A program made the position numbers and the translations under genes. Below are positions 15,758-23,673 of a stretch of DNA of 31,020 nt, piece by piece. The stretch spans positions 1 through 31,020 of the forward strand of contig DNTA01000024.1 of NCBI GenBank assembly GCA_003500135.1. The letters run 5' to 3'. Source of the DNA: Cytophagales bacterium (lineage in GTDB: Bacteria > Bacteroidota > Bacteroidia > Cytophagales > Cyclobacteriaceae). The notes beneath the pieces were generated by a model. That model was not told where the DNA came from and did no database searches. It saw only the letters and a list, made by a program, of their open reading frames with translations. The stretch's first letter is position 1. The number at the start of each line of letters is the position of its first letter.

Positions 15758-17457
15758 AAACGCTCGACTGGATAGTACTCATTGGTACGCTGTCCTTTAT
15801 CGTCATTTATGGCGTATGGAAAACGAGGGGCAGTAAAAACATAGAAGGTTACCTGAAAGGTGACAATACTATGAAATGGTGGACCATTGGCCTTAGTATT
15901 ATGGCCACGCAGGCGAGCGCCATCACCTTTTTATCAGCTCCCGGACAGGCATACGATGACGGCATGCGTTTCGTTCAGTTCTATTTTGGCCTGCCCATTG
16001 CCATGGTCATTCTTTCAATCACTGTAGTGCCTATCTATCACAAACTGAAAGTTTACACGGCCTACGAATACCTGGAAAACCGATTTGACCTTAAAACCAG
16101 GGTACTAACAGCGATACTTTTTCTAACCCAACGTGGCCTGGCAGCAGGCTTTACCATTTTCGCTCCTTCGTTGATCTTGTCCACTTTACTGGGGTGGAAT
16201 ATCTATTATACCAATCTGGTGATTGGTTTAATGGTGATCATTTATACTGTAAGCGGCGGGACCAAAGCTGTGGCACAAACCCAAAAATATCAGATGGGCG
16301 TCATTTTGTTGGGTATGGTAGCTGCTGGAATTCTTGTGGTGAAATTGATGCCGGAAAATGTAGGTTTTGTCGATGCGCTGGAGATTGCCGGAAAAACGGG
16401 TAGGTTAAATGTAGTGGATCTCGAATTTGACCCAACAAGTAAATACAATATCTGGTCTGGATTGATTGGCGGTGGGTTCTTGGCATTGTCTTACTTCGGG
16501 ACTGACCAGTCGCAGGTGGCCCGGTATTTAACCGGGAGCTCCATAGGACAGTCACGCTTAGGACTGCTCTTCAACGGTATAATAAAAATACCCATGCAGT
16601 TTTTTATTTTACTCATCGGCGCCCTGGTTTATGTCTTCTACATATTTCAACCAGCTCCGCTTTTTTTCAACAATGTAATTGAAGAGAGGACTATTCAAAG
16701 TGAAGTGGGTGCGGAATATCTCGACAAAAAGGAACGCTATGACAACATAAATACCGAAAAGAGACAATACGCCATAGGCTACCTGGAGGCGCTTGACGAG
16801 GGAAATGATCTGGAGGCCAAGAAAAAAGTGCAAGCGCTGCAACAAGCCGATAAAAAGAGTAAAGCGGTTAAAAAAGAGGCGCTCAGTGTGATTGAAAAGG
16901 CAGACCCTAATGCCGACACCAATGATACCAATTTTATCTTTCTTACATTTGTAATCAACTACCTGCCGGCCGGTTTGGTCGGGTTGATCATTGCCGTGAT
17001 CTTTTCAGCCAGTATGTCGTCTACCTCATCTGAGTTAAATGCATTGGCTTCAACCACCATTGTTGATATTTACAAAAGGCTTTACAAGAAAAATGCCAGT
17101 GAACGGCACTATTTAAATGCCTCCAAGGTATTTACCATGTTTTGGGGCGTATACGCCATACTATTTGCCATGTATGCCAACAGGTTGGGTACGCTTATTG
17201 AGGCTGTAAACAAGTTAGGTTCTTTGGTATATGGCACAATACTGGGAGTGTTTTTGGTGGCCTTTTACATGAAAAATATCAAGGCGAGGGAAACATTTAT
17301 TGCGGCTATTATCTCAGAATCCATTATTTTATTATGCTTCTTTTTTACAGATATCCCTTTCCTTTGGTACAATGTGATAGGAAGTTTAATTGTACTTATT
17401 GTGGCATATTTATTGAAGATATTGCGGCCGGATAGTAACATTACATCAAACAATTAA
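15754..17457 (+). CDS. Sodium:solute symporter (SSS/SLC5 family)
   Basis: A 567-residue inner-membrane transporter with about 13-14 hydrophobic segments that takes up a solute with sodium. Family signatures seen: ITFLSAPGQAYDDGMRF in the first repeat, YFGTDQSQVARYLTG (247-261), and SASMSSTSSELNALASTT (418-435), which holds the serines of the sodium site. Between residues about 306 and 390 there is an 80-residue highly charged, helical insert rich in Lys, Glu and Ala that separates two membrane helices. The substrate cannot be read; sugars, sialic acid or amino acids are all possible. The ATG overlaps the stop of the 44-residue membrane protein gene. Confidence 0.93.
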   Translation: MKTLDWIVLIGTLSFIVIYGVWKTRGSKNIEGYLKGDNTMKWWTIGLSIMATQASAITFLSAPGQAYDDGMRFVQFYFGLPIAMVILSITVVPIYHKLKVYTAYEYLENRFDLKTRVLTAILFLTQRGLAAGFTIFAPSLILSTLLGWNIYYTNLVIGLMVIIYTVSGGTKAVAQTQKYQMGVILLGMVAAGILVVKLMPENVGFVDALEIAGKTGRLNVVDLEFDPTSKYNIWSGLIGGGFLALSYFGTDQSQVARYLTGSSIGQSRLGLLFNGIIKIPMQFFILLIGALVYVFYIFQPAPLFFNNVIEERTIQSEVGAEYLDKKERYDNINTEKRQYAIGYLEALDEGNDLEAKKKVQALQQADKKSKAVKKEALSVIEKADPNADTNDTNFIFLTFVINYLPAGLVGLIIAVIFSASMSSTSSELNALASTTIVDIYKRLYKKNASERHYLNASKVFTMFWGVYAILFAMYANRLGTLIEAVNKLGSLVYGTILGVFLVAFYMKNIKARETFIAAIISESIILLCFFFTDIPFLWYNVIGSLIVLIVAYLLKILRPDSNITSNN

Positions 17458-17508
17458 ATACTTGTCGCGAAAATGCCTTCAGATAGGTGTTTTTGACGTC
17501 AAGGTTTA

Positions 17509-17516
17509 TATTTTTG
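17509..17516 (+). promoter_or_regulatory. -7 promoter element for the PD40-OmpA gene
   Basis: TATTTTTG matches TAnnTTTG exactly, 23 bases before the ATG of the OmpA-family gene. A TTTG (17492-17495) lies upstream but only 13 bases away, shorter than the usual 19-21, so the -33 element is uncertain. Confidence 0.45.
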
Positions 17517-17539
17517 CGTAGCACAAAAAGTAATCAAAC

Positions 17540-19117
17540 ATGACCAGACCTATTTTGGTGACACTCCTATTTATTGGGGCGCATGTATCATCAATATATG
17601 CGCAGCCATTTGGCAACCTTAAGGCCGTGAATAGTAAGAATGACGAACAAAACCCCGTTATTCATCCCGATGGAAAACACCTGTTTTTTACACGCGCTTA
17701 TGATTCTGCCAATGTAGGTGGTCGTCATGATAGCGGCGATATATATATGGCTGAGATTATTGGCGGGCAGCTTCAAAAGGCAAAAAATGCCGGAAAGCCG
17801 CTTAATGATCCTCGCTATAATAGCATTATCGGCTTGTCACCAGATGGGAAAACGGCCATTTTAAGTCATCAGTATGCACCAGATGGTATGGCTCCAAAAA
17901 CCCAGGCATTGTCGTATTCCAATTGGCAAAATGGTAAGTGGACCGTGCCAAAGAAACTGGCAATGGATTATTTTATGAATAAATCCGGGTCAGTAACGGG
18001 AAGTGTAAGTAAGAATGGCAAAATAATGGTACTTTCACTGGATAGTTTCACTTCTCGGGGCAAAGAAGACATTTATGTATTGTTCTATGAAAATGGAAGC
18101 TGGTCGCAACCCAAAAATTTAGGTTCCGATATAAACACACCACTACAGGAAGTAACCCCTTATCTTGCCCCCGACGGAAAGACACTTTTTTATTCCAGTA
18201 ATGGCTTTCAGGAAGGGAGCGGACGAAATGTCTACAAATCAGAACGGCTTGACAGCACATGGCGCAACTGGTCGAAGCCGGAGCCTTTAGGGCCGCAGGT
18301 CAATAGTATCGGTGTTGAACTGTATTTCAGGATACTGAATCAAAACTGGGCCATGATGACATCGACAAAAAACAGTGATGGTTACGGGGATTTAAGGTTG
18401 GTTCCTTATCAAAGTGGTGATGCTGTTGAGGATACTTCTTCCGTTTTCGTGGAAAACTATGAAACTTCTTTTATGGGTGAAGAGGAGATAGAAAATTCAC
18501 CGGGTGAAGTATTGGTTAGGATAAAAACGTTGGATGAAGCGGATCAAAAGCCGGTAAAGAGTAGTCTTTTTGCCGAAACCACCGGAAGAGATACCATAAG
18601 TTTTGTGTTAAAGGAAGGTTTGGGAATATACGAAGCCAGTGTGCCGGACACACTGAAAAAATTGAAAGTTGAAGTTAAGGCTTCGGGATACTTATCGGCC
18701 ACAGAGCAGGTTGTTATCGATCCTGACCAACAGGATAAGGTCATGTTGATTCGATTGAAGGAACTTAAAGTCGGGGCCAAAGTACAATTGGATAATGTTT
18801 ATTTTGAACAATCTAAGGCGGTTTTAAAAGATGAAAGTTTCCCGGAACTTGACAGGGTGGTGGAAATGCTGAAAGAGAACCCGAACATTGAAATAAAGCT
18901 CGAAGGACACACGGATAACCAGGGAAACAGCAAGCTTAATTTGAAACTTTCCCAGGAACGGGTGGACAGGGTGAAAGAGTACCTTGTACAAAAAGGGGTT
19001 TCAGCCAAAAGGATCAAAGGAAAAGGGTATGGTGGTTCACGTCCGATTGCCAGTAATGCCAGCGAAGCCACCAGAAAACTAAACAGAAGGGTGGAATTTG
19101 TAGTTGTTAAAGACTAA
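17540..19117 (+). CDS. OmpA-family outer membrane protein with PD40 beta-propeller repeats
   Basis: A 525-residue exported protein. Signal peptide 1-21 (ending SIYA). Residues about 25-300 hold PD40/TolB-like repeats, seen as NPVIHPDGKHLFFTRAYD, GLSPDGKTAILSHQY and PYLAPDGKTLFYSSNG. The stretch 310-410 may be a carboxypeptidase-regulatory-like beta domain. The C-terminal 110 residues are a peptidoglycan-binding OmpA domain, with VYFEQSKAVL, LEGHTDNQGNSKLNLKLSQ split over strand and helix, and NRRVEF at the end. The protein probably links the outer membrane or a periplasmic complex to the cell wall. Such proteins are numerous in Bacteroidota, some next to type IX secretion or gliding genes; nothing like that is adjacent here. 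Confidence 0.9.
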   Translation: MTRPILVTLLFIGAHVSSIYAQPFGNLKAVNSKNDEQNPVIHPDGKHLFFTRAYDSANVGGRHDSGDIYMAEIIGGQLQKAKNAGKPLNDPRYNSIIGLSPDGKTAILSHQYAPDGMAPKTQALSYSNWQNGKWTVPKKLAMDYFMNKSGSVTGSVSKNGKIMVLSLDSFTSRGKEDIYVLFYENGSWSQPKNLGSDINTPLQEVTPYLAPDGKTLFYSSNGFQEGSGRNVYKSERLDSTWRNWSKPEPLGPQVNSIGVELYFRILNQNWAMMTSTKNSDGYGDLRLVPYQSGDAVEDTSSVFVENYETSFMGEEEIENSPGEVLVRIKTLDEADQKPVKSSLFAETTGRDTISFVLKEGLGIYEASVPDTLKKLKVEVKASGYLSATEQVVIDPDQQDKVMLIRLKELKVGAKVQLDNVYFEQSKAVLKDESFPELDRVVEMLKENPNIEIKLEGHTDNQGNSKLNLKLSQERVDRVKEYLVQKGVSAKRIKGKGYGGSRPIASNASEATRKLNRRVEFVVVKD

Positions 19118-19131
19118 TTCAATTTTTAGTC

Positions 19132-19323
19132 GTGGGTAAATCAAAAAAGATATTTCTAGGGTTGTCGATCGTCTTTTTTCTGATTATGATCGCCATTGGG
19201 ATCGATATTTCAAGAAAAACAACATTTCCCGGATCGAAGGGTTACTTAAAAGAGAGCATTATAGGCTCGGAAAGCGATAGTACTAAACAAAATTCTAAAA
19301 AAGACACGCTTGATTCGGAATAA
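19132..19323 (+). CDS. Small single-helix membrane protein
   Basis: A 63-residue protein starting with GTG at 19132, 14 bases after the OmpA gene and 3 bases before the DUF2452 gene. Residues 1-6 are basic, 7-25 form one hydrophobic helix (IFLGLSIVFFLIMIAIGI), and the last 25 residues are polar, rich in Ser, Lys and Asp. Probably an inner-membrane protein with its tail outside. Function unknown. The close spacing suggests cotranscription with its neighbours. Confidence 0.6.
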   Translation: MGKSKKIFLGLSIVFFLIMIAIGIDISRKTTFPGSKGYLKESIIGSESDSTKQNSKKDTLDSE

Positions 19324-19326
19324 GAT

Positions 19327-19797
19327 ATGAAAGACGACAAATCAACACAGAAAATAGATATCGACAGAATTGATCTTGAAAAGGAAAAAGAAAAAGCTGC
19401 TGATTTACCCGGTTTAATAGAGTTTGCACATACGGTGGGCGGAGCGCTCATCAGGCCTGAGGATAAAGGTAAGATCAAGGGCAGGGCAATGGCAGCTATG
19501 CGAGAGCAAACCGACCGGCAACTTGGGCAACTGTACGAACAAATGCAAACCCTAATGCATCAGGCACGGGATATTAAAAAAAGGGTGGAAATATCAGAGC
19601 GCATTTATGAAACACAGCTCAACTTTGATCCGATCATAGGCAAAACATACTACCTCTATGAAAAGGAGGACGGTTCTGATGTGCTATCAATGATCGCTCC
19701 TGGCGAATGGGGAGACAAACTACCTTTTAAACAATACCTGGCCTCTGTAACACTATTATCCGATCATACCTGGGAAGTAAATAAAGGTCAGAAGTAG
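19327..19797 (+). CDS. DUF2452 domain protein
   Basis: A 156-residue cytoplasmic protein belonging to the DUF2452 family, whose function is unknown. The family core is LPGLIEFAHTVGGALIRPED (about 27-46), followed by a long amphipathic helix (MREQTDRQLGQLYEQMQTLM) and a C-terminal segment with GKTYYLYEKEDGSDVLSMIAP split after the tyrosines. No catalytic motif is evident. It is the last gene of the plus-strand run that starts at the OmpA gene. Confidence 0.85.
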   Translation: MKDDKSTQKIDIDRIDLEKEKEKAADLPGLIEFAHTVGGALIRPEDKGKIKGRAMAAMREQTDRQLGQLYEQMQTLMHQARDIKKRVEISERIYETQLNFDPIIGKTYYLYEKEDGSDVLSMIAPGEWGDKLPFKQYLASVTLLSDHTWEVNKGQK

Positions 19798-19833
19798 GAT
19801 GGTTTTGAGCATGGAGGCCTGTTCTAATCCCAG

Positions 19834-20225
19834 TTACATGAAGATTTTCAGGAAAGTATCAATTATCAGGTTTTTCAATCTTTCTTTTTCCCCTGGCTTA
19901 GCGCCCTTTGACACCCTTATTACAATATTTTTTAAGTTAACGTCGTTTACTTTATTAATATTCAGTGTTTTATAAAAACATCCATTTGAACAATCCCCAA
20001 ACCATTTTCATCCTGAATAGGTCTTACAGCAATAATTCTAGAATTATTATATACATCAGTGAATGATTTTCTGCTGATGCGTTGCCTTTTATTACCTTTT
20101 TCCAGAACGTAATACTGCATGCGGCCGCTCGCATTGGACACTGCGCTATAAATAGCATCATAGTCGAAACTTACAGGGGATGGAACAAATGAAAAGTTGC
20201 TTTTAGTCATGGAAGTCTTTTTCAA
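19834..20225 (-). pseudogene. Small gene of unknown function, split by a one-base frameshift
   Basis: The intact upstream frame runs 20225-19962 and gives 87 residues, ending VQMDVFIKH. A second frame continues directly from the same place: TLNINKVNDVNLKNIVI and then RVSKGAKPGEKERLKNLII, ending at 19834. If the run of five A at 19974-19978 (T on the coding strand) had six bases, the two would join as a protein of about 130 residues, passing through QMDVFYKTLNINK. The downstream frame has no start codon of its own and reads like normal protein. So this is either a frameshifted gene, a sequencing error in the homopolymer, or two pieces by chance. Start may be 20225 or 20210. No known family recognised. 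The 5' end overlaps the preceding small gene. Confidence 0.5.
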
Positions 20226-20454
20226 ATTCTTTTATAACAAGTCGGTCCTGAATCAAAATATAGTCCTTGATTGTCATGTATGCTGCATCCGGAACAAGGC
20301 CGAATTCCTTTTTTAAGTCAGCTATTAGTTTATTCAGCGCATTGATGCAGTCCCTGGTTTCTGCAACGCTTTTACATGCTTTAGCAGGAGGAAGCTGTTT
20401 TTTGATTTTTCTAAAACCCCAATATGCGCGATAAGTGTTTAGCGCTTTACTCAT
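20203..20454 (-). CDS. Hypothetical 83-residue protein
   Basis: An 83-residue basic, largely helical protein with no family I recognise. The N-terminus is rich in Arg, Lys and aromatic residues (YRAYWGFRKIKKQLPP), and there are two cysteines (KACKSVAETRDCINAL). The second half has helical spacing (LNKLIADLKKEF). No signal peptide or membrane helix is seen. Support for being real: a TAnnTTTG promoter element 42 bases upstream, and an end that overlaps the start of the next small gene by 8-23 bases, typical of a bicistronic unit. Function unknown. Confidence 0.55.
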   Translation of the reverse strand: MSKALNTYRAYWGFRKIKKQLPPAKACKSVAETRDCINALNKLIADLKKEFGLVPDAAYMTIKDYILIQDRLVIKEFEKDFHD

Positions 20455-20646
20455 AGTTATACGTGTAATATTGCACCAATATATAATTAAAATAGCAAAA
20501 ATAAAAATATATGTGTGTAAAAATACACAATTTATAGATCAATTTTTCTTCAAACAGAGGTCGGATTGGGCGTGTTTAAGGCAGTTTTTCCGCGGGGTTT
20601 TTAAACGTAGGGAAATGTAAAGTTCTGGATATCGTGCAAATTTACA
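20455..20646. other. AT-rich intergenic stretch
   Basis: This stretch holds the promoter element at 20496-20503 but no gene that I can support on either strand. Its left half is markedly AT-rich; the right half is near the window average. Confidence 0.5.
20496..20503 (-). promoter_or_regulatory. -7 promoter element for the small-gene pair
   Basis: Minus-strand TATTTTTG matches TAnnTTTG, about 42 bases upstream of the 83-residue gene's ATG, in a very AT-rich stretch. No convincing -33 box at the standard distance. Confidence 0.4.
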
Positions 20647-20796
20647 CTAGTTGCCCAGGGCGTTTTTGGTCACCCAGTAGCGGTATCCTATCATCGCTTT
20701 TTCCCAGGTTTTAAGTTGAGTTAAATCCCTATGCTTGAAACTCGGCATGATCACTTTGTTGATCCGGGCTAATGTTTTAAAGATTTGCGTCTTCAT
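20647..20796 (-). CDS. 49-residue basic micro-protein
   Basis: A short gene: ATG at 20796, TAG at 20647, 49 residues. The product begins MKTQIFKTLARINKVIMPSF and ends with the aromatic-rich segment MIGYRYWVTKNALGN. It is basic, with an amphipathic N-terminal helix and no clear membrane segment. I recall a family of about 50-residue Bacteroidota proteins with the same plan (LAKxNKxxxPSF near the start and IGWRYxVTxN near the end), some of them loosely named SsrA-binding protein, but cannot confirm this here. The reading frame has even codon use and would otherwise leave a long gap in the gene map. Function unknown. Confidence 0.65.
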   Translation of the reverse strand: MKTQIFKTLARINKVIMPSFKHRDLTQLKTWEKAMIGYRYWVTKNALGN

Positions 20797-20966
20797 AAAT
20801 GCAAAGTAAATAGTTCTCCGCTTTTTTAACAGAAAAATATACAGGAATGATTTTTACCGAAAGAATCCGACACTTACCGAGTAGATGACAAGGTTCACCT
20901 ATATAATATGGTTATAGTTATTTCCAGTGTGTACTTTAGCAGCTGTAAAATCAAAAAACCAATGAC

Positions 20967-21686
20967 ATGAGTGCAATCGTAAAAAACAAAAAAGCATTGA
21001 CCGGTATAATTTTCGTATTGATCGGAATCGTATTGGTAATTGATAATTTGAATCTATTTCCCGGAATATTCCCGTATTGGTTTTTTTCCTGGCAAATGAT
21101 TTTAATTGTAATAGGCATCGTAGCCCTATTGACCAATGAGAACCTCACACCGGGAATTATTTTGATCGCCATCGGCGTATTCTTTCTACTTCCCGATATT
21201 TTTAATTTTGCATGGGATATTTTAGGTGATTTCTGGCCATTGATTTTTGTTTTGATTGGATTGAGCCTATTGCTTGATCGTAGTCGTCGTCATTCCAGAA
21301 GACATTCAAGCGCTACTATTGATGAAAATGATGATGGTTATCTGAACGAATTGGCAATATTCGGTGGTGGGGAAAAAGTAATTACCACCGAGGCCTTTAA
21401 AGGTGGCAAATTGACTGCCATTTTCGGAGGTAGTGATATTAATATGTTACCGAGTAAACTTGCTGAGGGTACGCATGTGCTGGAAGTATTTGCCATGTTT
21501 GGAGGCTGGTCAATCGTTTTACCGGAGCATTGGCAGGTTAAAGTAGAAGTGACCCCTCTTTTTGGTGGTTTTAGTGACGAGCGACATAAATATACCGAGA
21601 GCTTCACTGATCATACGAGAACATTAATTATTAAAGGCTTTGTGTTATTTGGCGGCGGAGAAATTAAAGGCGTAAAATCCAAATAA
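20967..21686 (+). CDS. LiaF-like membrane protein
   Basis: A 239-residue membrane protein. Residues 1-110 hold four hydrophobic segments with glycine-rich loops, the LiaI/LiaF-like transmembrane domain (GIIFVLIGIVLVIDNLNLFPG and a second copy WPLIFVLIGLSLLLDR). A basic linker follows (RSRRHSRRHSS). Residues about 130-239 are a beta-helical LiaF C-terminal domain with repeated FGG turns (AIFGGGEK, AIFGGSDI, AMFGGWSI, PLFGGFSD, VLFGGGEI). In Firmicutes, LiaF restrains the cell-envelope stress sensor LiaS. Here it lies one base upstream of a LytS-type kinase gene, so a role as input or inhibitor of that kinase is a reasonable inference. Confidence 0.87.
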   Translation: MSAIVKNKKALTGIIFVLIGIVLVIDNLNLFPGIFPYWFFSWQMILIVIGIVALLTNENLTPGIILIAIGVFFLLPDIFNFAWDILGDFWPLIFVLIGLSLLLDRSRRHSRRHSSATIDENDDGYLNELAIFGGGEKVITTEAFKGGKLTAIFGGSDINMLPSKLAEGTHVLEVFAMFGGWSIVLPEHWQVKVEVTPLFGGFSDERHKYTESFTDHTRTLIIKGFVLFGGGEIKGVKSK

Positions 21687-21687
21687 A

Positions 21688-22761
21688 ATGCAACACCCGG
21701 TATTAAGCAATAAGCGCATATTGATACTGTACTATGTACTTTGGGTATTGATCATTGCTGGCAATTCCTTAATTCTAATAAACTATCTGAATTATGAGGT
21801 GTTGCCATCGATCATTGAATCGACCGTTTCATTTATATTATTCAGTTTATTCGGTCTCGGTTTATGGTACATGGAACGCTATACCAATGTTTCGGCCGGA
21901 GCCCAGTGGGATCAGTGGATGACCCACTTTGGGGCAATGGTACTTGGAATTGTGACCTGGTTAGGCCTGCAGTACGTAATATTAACAAATCTTGGGCCGC
22001 ATAGTGGTTTCTTTAAAGATACTTTTCTCAGCGCCCTTCCCATAAAAATAAGTACCGGCGTATTGTTTTGGATTTTGATCACTCTGGTATTTTATGTTTT
22101 CAGTTACCATGACAAATTACATGACAAATTACTGATGGAGGCTAAACTGAAGGAGAATATCCAACAGGCGGAGCTTGAACGTATAAAATCTCAAATTAAT
22201 CCACATTTCTTATTTAATAGTCTTAATTCAATAAATGCCCTTGTACTTATACAGCCAGTCCAAGCCAGGGATATGATTGTAAAACTATCAGATTACCTGA
22301 GGAAATCGCTTCAGGTAAAGGCAGATCAGATACATTCATTTCAGGAAGAGTTATCTAATTTGTTAAACTATTTTTCTATTGAAAAGATAAGATATGGCGA
22401 AAGACTTGAAATTAATACTGAAATCACTAAACCCTGTTTCGAAGCTCAACTTCCCAGTATGATTCTGCAACCCTTAATGGAAAATGCCATTAAGTACGGT
22501 GTGGAAAGCGCAATAAATACGGCCAGTATTGCCCTGTATGCCAAAATGAGGGATAATGAACTGGTAGTTATAATAGAAAATTCAATTGAAGGGAACAATA
22601 TGCGAAAAGGCACAGGTAAAGGCCTGAACCTAATTCGTGAAAGGCTGCAATGGGTATATGGAGAGTTGGATTTATTGCAAATTATTAAAAAGGAAAATAC
22701 ATTTACCGTGGAGTTGCGAATACCGCAACAGGTACCGGAAAAGCATCTGGTGGCCAGTTAA
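21688..22761 (+). CDS. LytS/YehU-type sensor histidine kinase
   Basis: A 357-residue inner-membrane kinase. Four hydrophobic segments lie in residues 10-140, with short loops and no large extracytoplasmic domain. A short coiled coil (LMEAKLKENIQQAELERIK) leads to the His_kinase domain, with the phospho-acceptor His173 in QINPHFLFNSLN. The ATPase domain has the N box (LQPLMENAIKYGVE) and a G box (GKGLNLIRERLQ). All residues needed for activity seem to be present. It is cotranscribed with the LiaF-like gene (one base apart) and the response regulator gene (24 bases). The signal may be envelope stress sensed with the LiaF-like protein. Confidence 0.93.
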   Translation: MQHPVLSNKRILILYYVLWVLIIAGNSLILINYLNYEVLPSIIESTVSFILFSLFGLGLWYMERYTNVSAGAQWDQWMTHFGAMVLGIVTWLGLQYVILTNLGPHSGFFKDTFLSALPIKISTGVLFWILITLVFYVFSYHDKLHDKLLMEAKLKENIQQAELERIKSQINPHFLFNSLNSINALVLIQPVQARDMIVKLSDYLRKSLQVKADQIHSFQEELSNLLNYFSIEKIRYGERLEINTEITKPCFEAQLPSMILQPLMENAIKYGVESAINTASIALYAKMRDNELVVIIENSIEGNNMRKGTGKGLNLIRERLQWVYGELDLLQIIKKENTFTVELRIPQQVPEKHLVAS

Positions 22762-22785
22762 AGAAAATCAAGCAACAGCCTTACC

Positions 22786-23508
22786 ATGAAAGCATTGATA
22801 GTTGAAGATGAACCCCTGGCAAGACAGCTCATTGCGCAGTATCTATCTGTTGAGAAACAAATCTCTGCTATTTTGGAAGCTTCAAACGGTTTCGATGCTG
22901 TAAGGATCATCAATAAGGAACATCCCGATATTGTTTTTTTAGATGTAGAGCTGCCAAAATTAAATGGCATGGAGGTTCTGGAATTAATTGATTTCCAACC
23001 GGCTATTATTTTTACTACAGCTTATGATCACTACGCCATTTCGGCATTCGAAAAAAATGCAGTTGACTATTTGTTAAAGCCTTTCTCTGAAGATCGTTTT
23101 CGTCAGGCATTAGGAAAAGTATTGAATAATGAATTTACCGGGATCAAGGATTTAAAAAATGAAATGCCAGGGACTATAGAGCGAGTAGTGGTACGCACCG
23201 GGAATAAAATAAAAGTCATATATATAGATGAAATAAAATTCCTGGAGGCTCAGGACGACTATGTAAATATCGTTATGGAAGGCGAGCGCCATCTCAAGCA
23301 CCAAACAATGAAATTTTTCGAAAGGAATTTACCCGAAAAAGATTTTATTCGAGTTCACCGTTCCTACATTGTAAATGCCAACTGTATCGACCAGATCGAG
23401 AACTATGAAAAAGATCAATACCTGATAACCATAAAAGAAAATAACAGCCAAAAAATACCAGTGAGTAAAACAGGATATAATAAATTGAGGAATGCCTTAA
23501 ATTTCTAG
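22786..23508 (+). CDS. LytTR-family response regulator
   Basis: A 240-residue transcription factor. The receiver domain (1-120) has the acidic pocket VEDEP at the start, the phospho-acceptor Asp53 in IVFLDVELP, and the conserved lysine in DYLLKPF. The C-terminal LytTR DNA-binding domain (about 138-240) has KVIYIDEIKFLEAQDDYVNI split over two strands and FIRVHRSYIVN. It forms a two-component pair with the LytS-like kinase encoded just upstream. Targets are unknown; LytTR proteins usually bind paired direct repeats, and none was convincingly seen in the window. Confidence 0.94.
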   Translation: MKALIVEDEPLARQLIAQYLSVEKQISAILEASNGFDAVRIINKEHPDIVFLDVELPKLNGMEVLELIDFQPAIIFTTAYDHYAISAFEKNAVDYLLKPFSEDRFRQALGKVLNNEFTGIKDLKNEMPGTIERVVVRTGNKIKVIYIDEIKFLEAQDDYVNIVMEGERHLKHQTMKFFERNLPEKDFIRVHRSYIVNANCIDQIENYEKDQYLITIKENNSQKIPVSKTGYNKLRNALNF

Positions 23509-23673
23509 AATTCATTTTATGCTTTGGTTAAAATACTTTGCCAATCACATTTTTGTGTATTTTTCAGAAGTGCCACTTATGAAAATCATCTTTCACATGG
23601 TTTTTTAGGAATAGATGTTCACACTCGTTTTTTGAATATTTTGGATGGTGCATTTTTGCAGGGGGACATTAAG

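Noticed and set aside
20435-20620. 61-codon plus-strand frame across the AT-rich intergenic region
   Set aside because: It runs through the promoter of the opposite small gene and its first half has the composition of untranslated AT-rich DNA.
20633-20646. Near-palindrome GTGCAAATTTACAC beside the stop of the 49-residue gene
   Set aside because: It is imperfect, is not near a promoter for either neighbour, and its AT-rich core makes chance likely.
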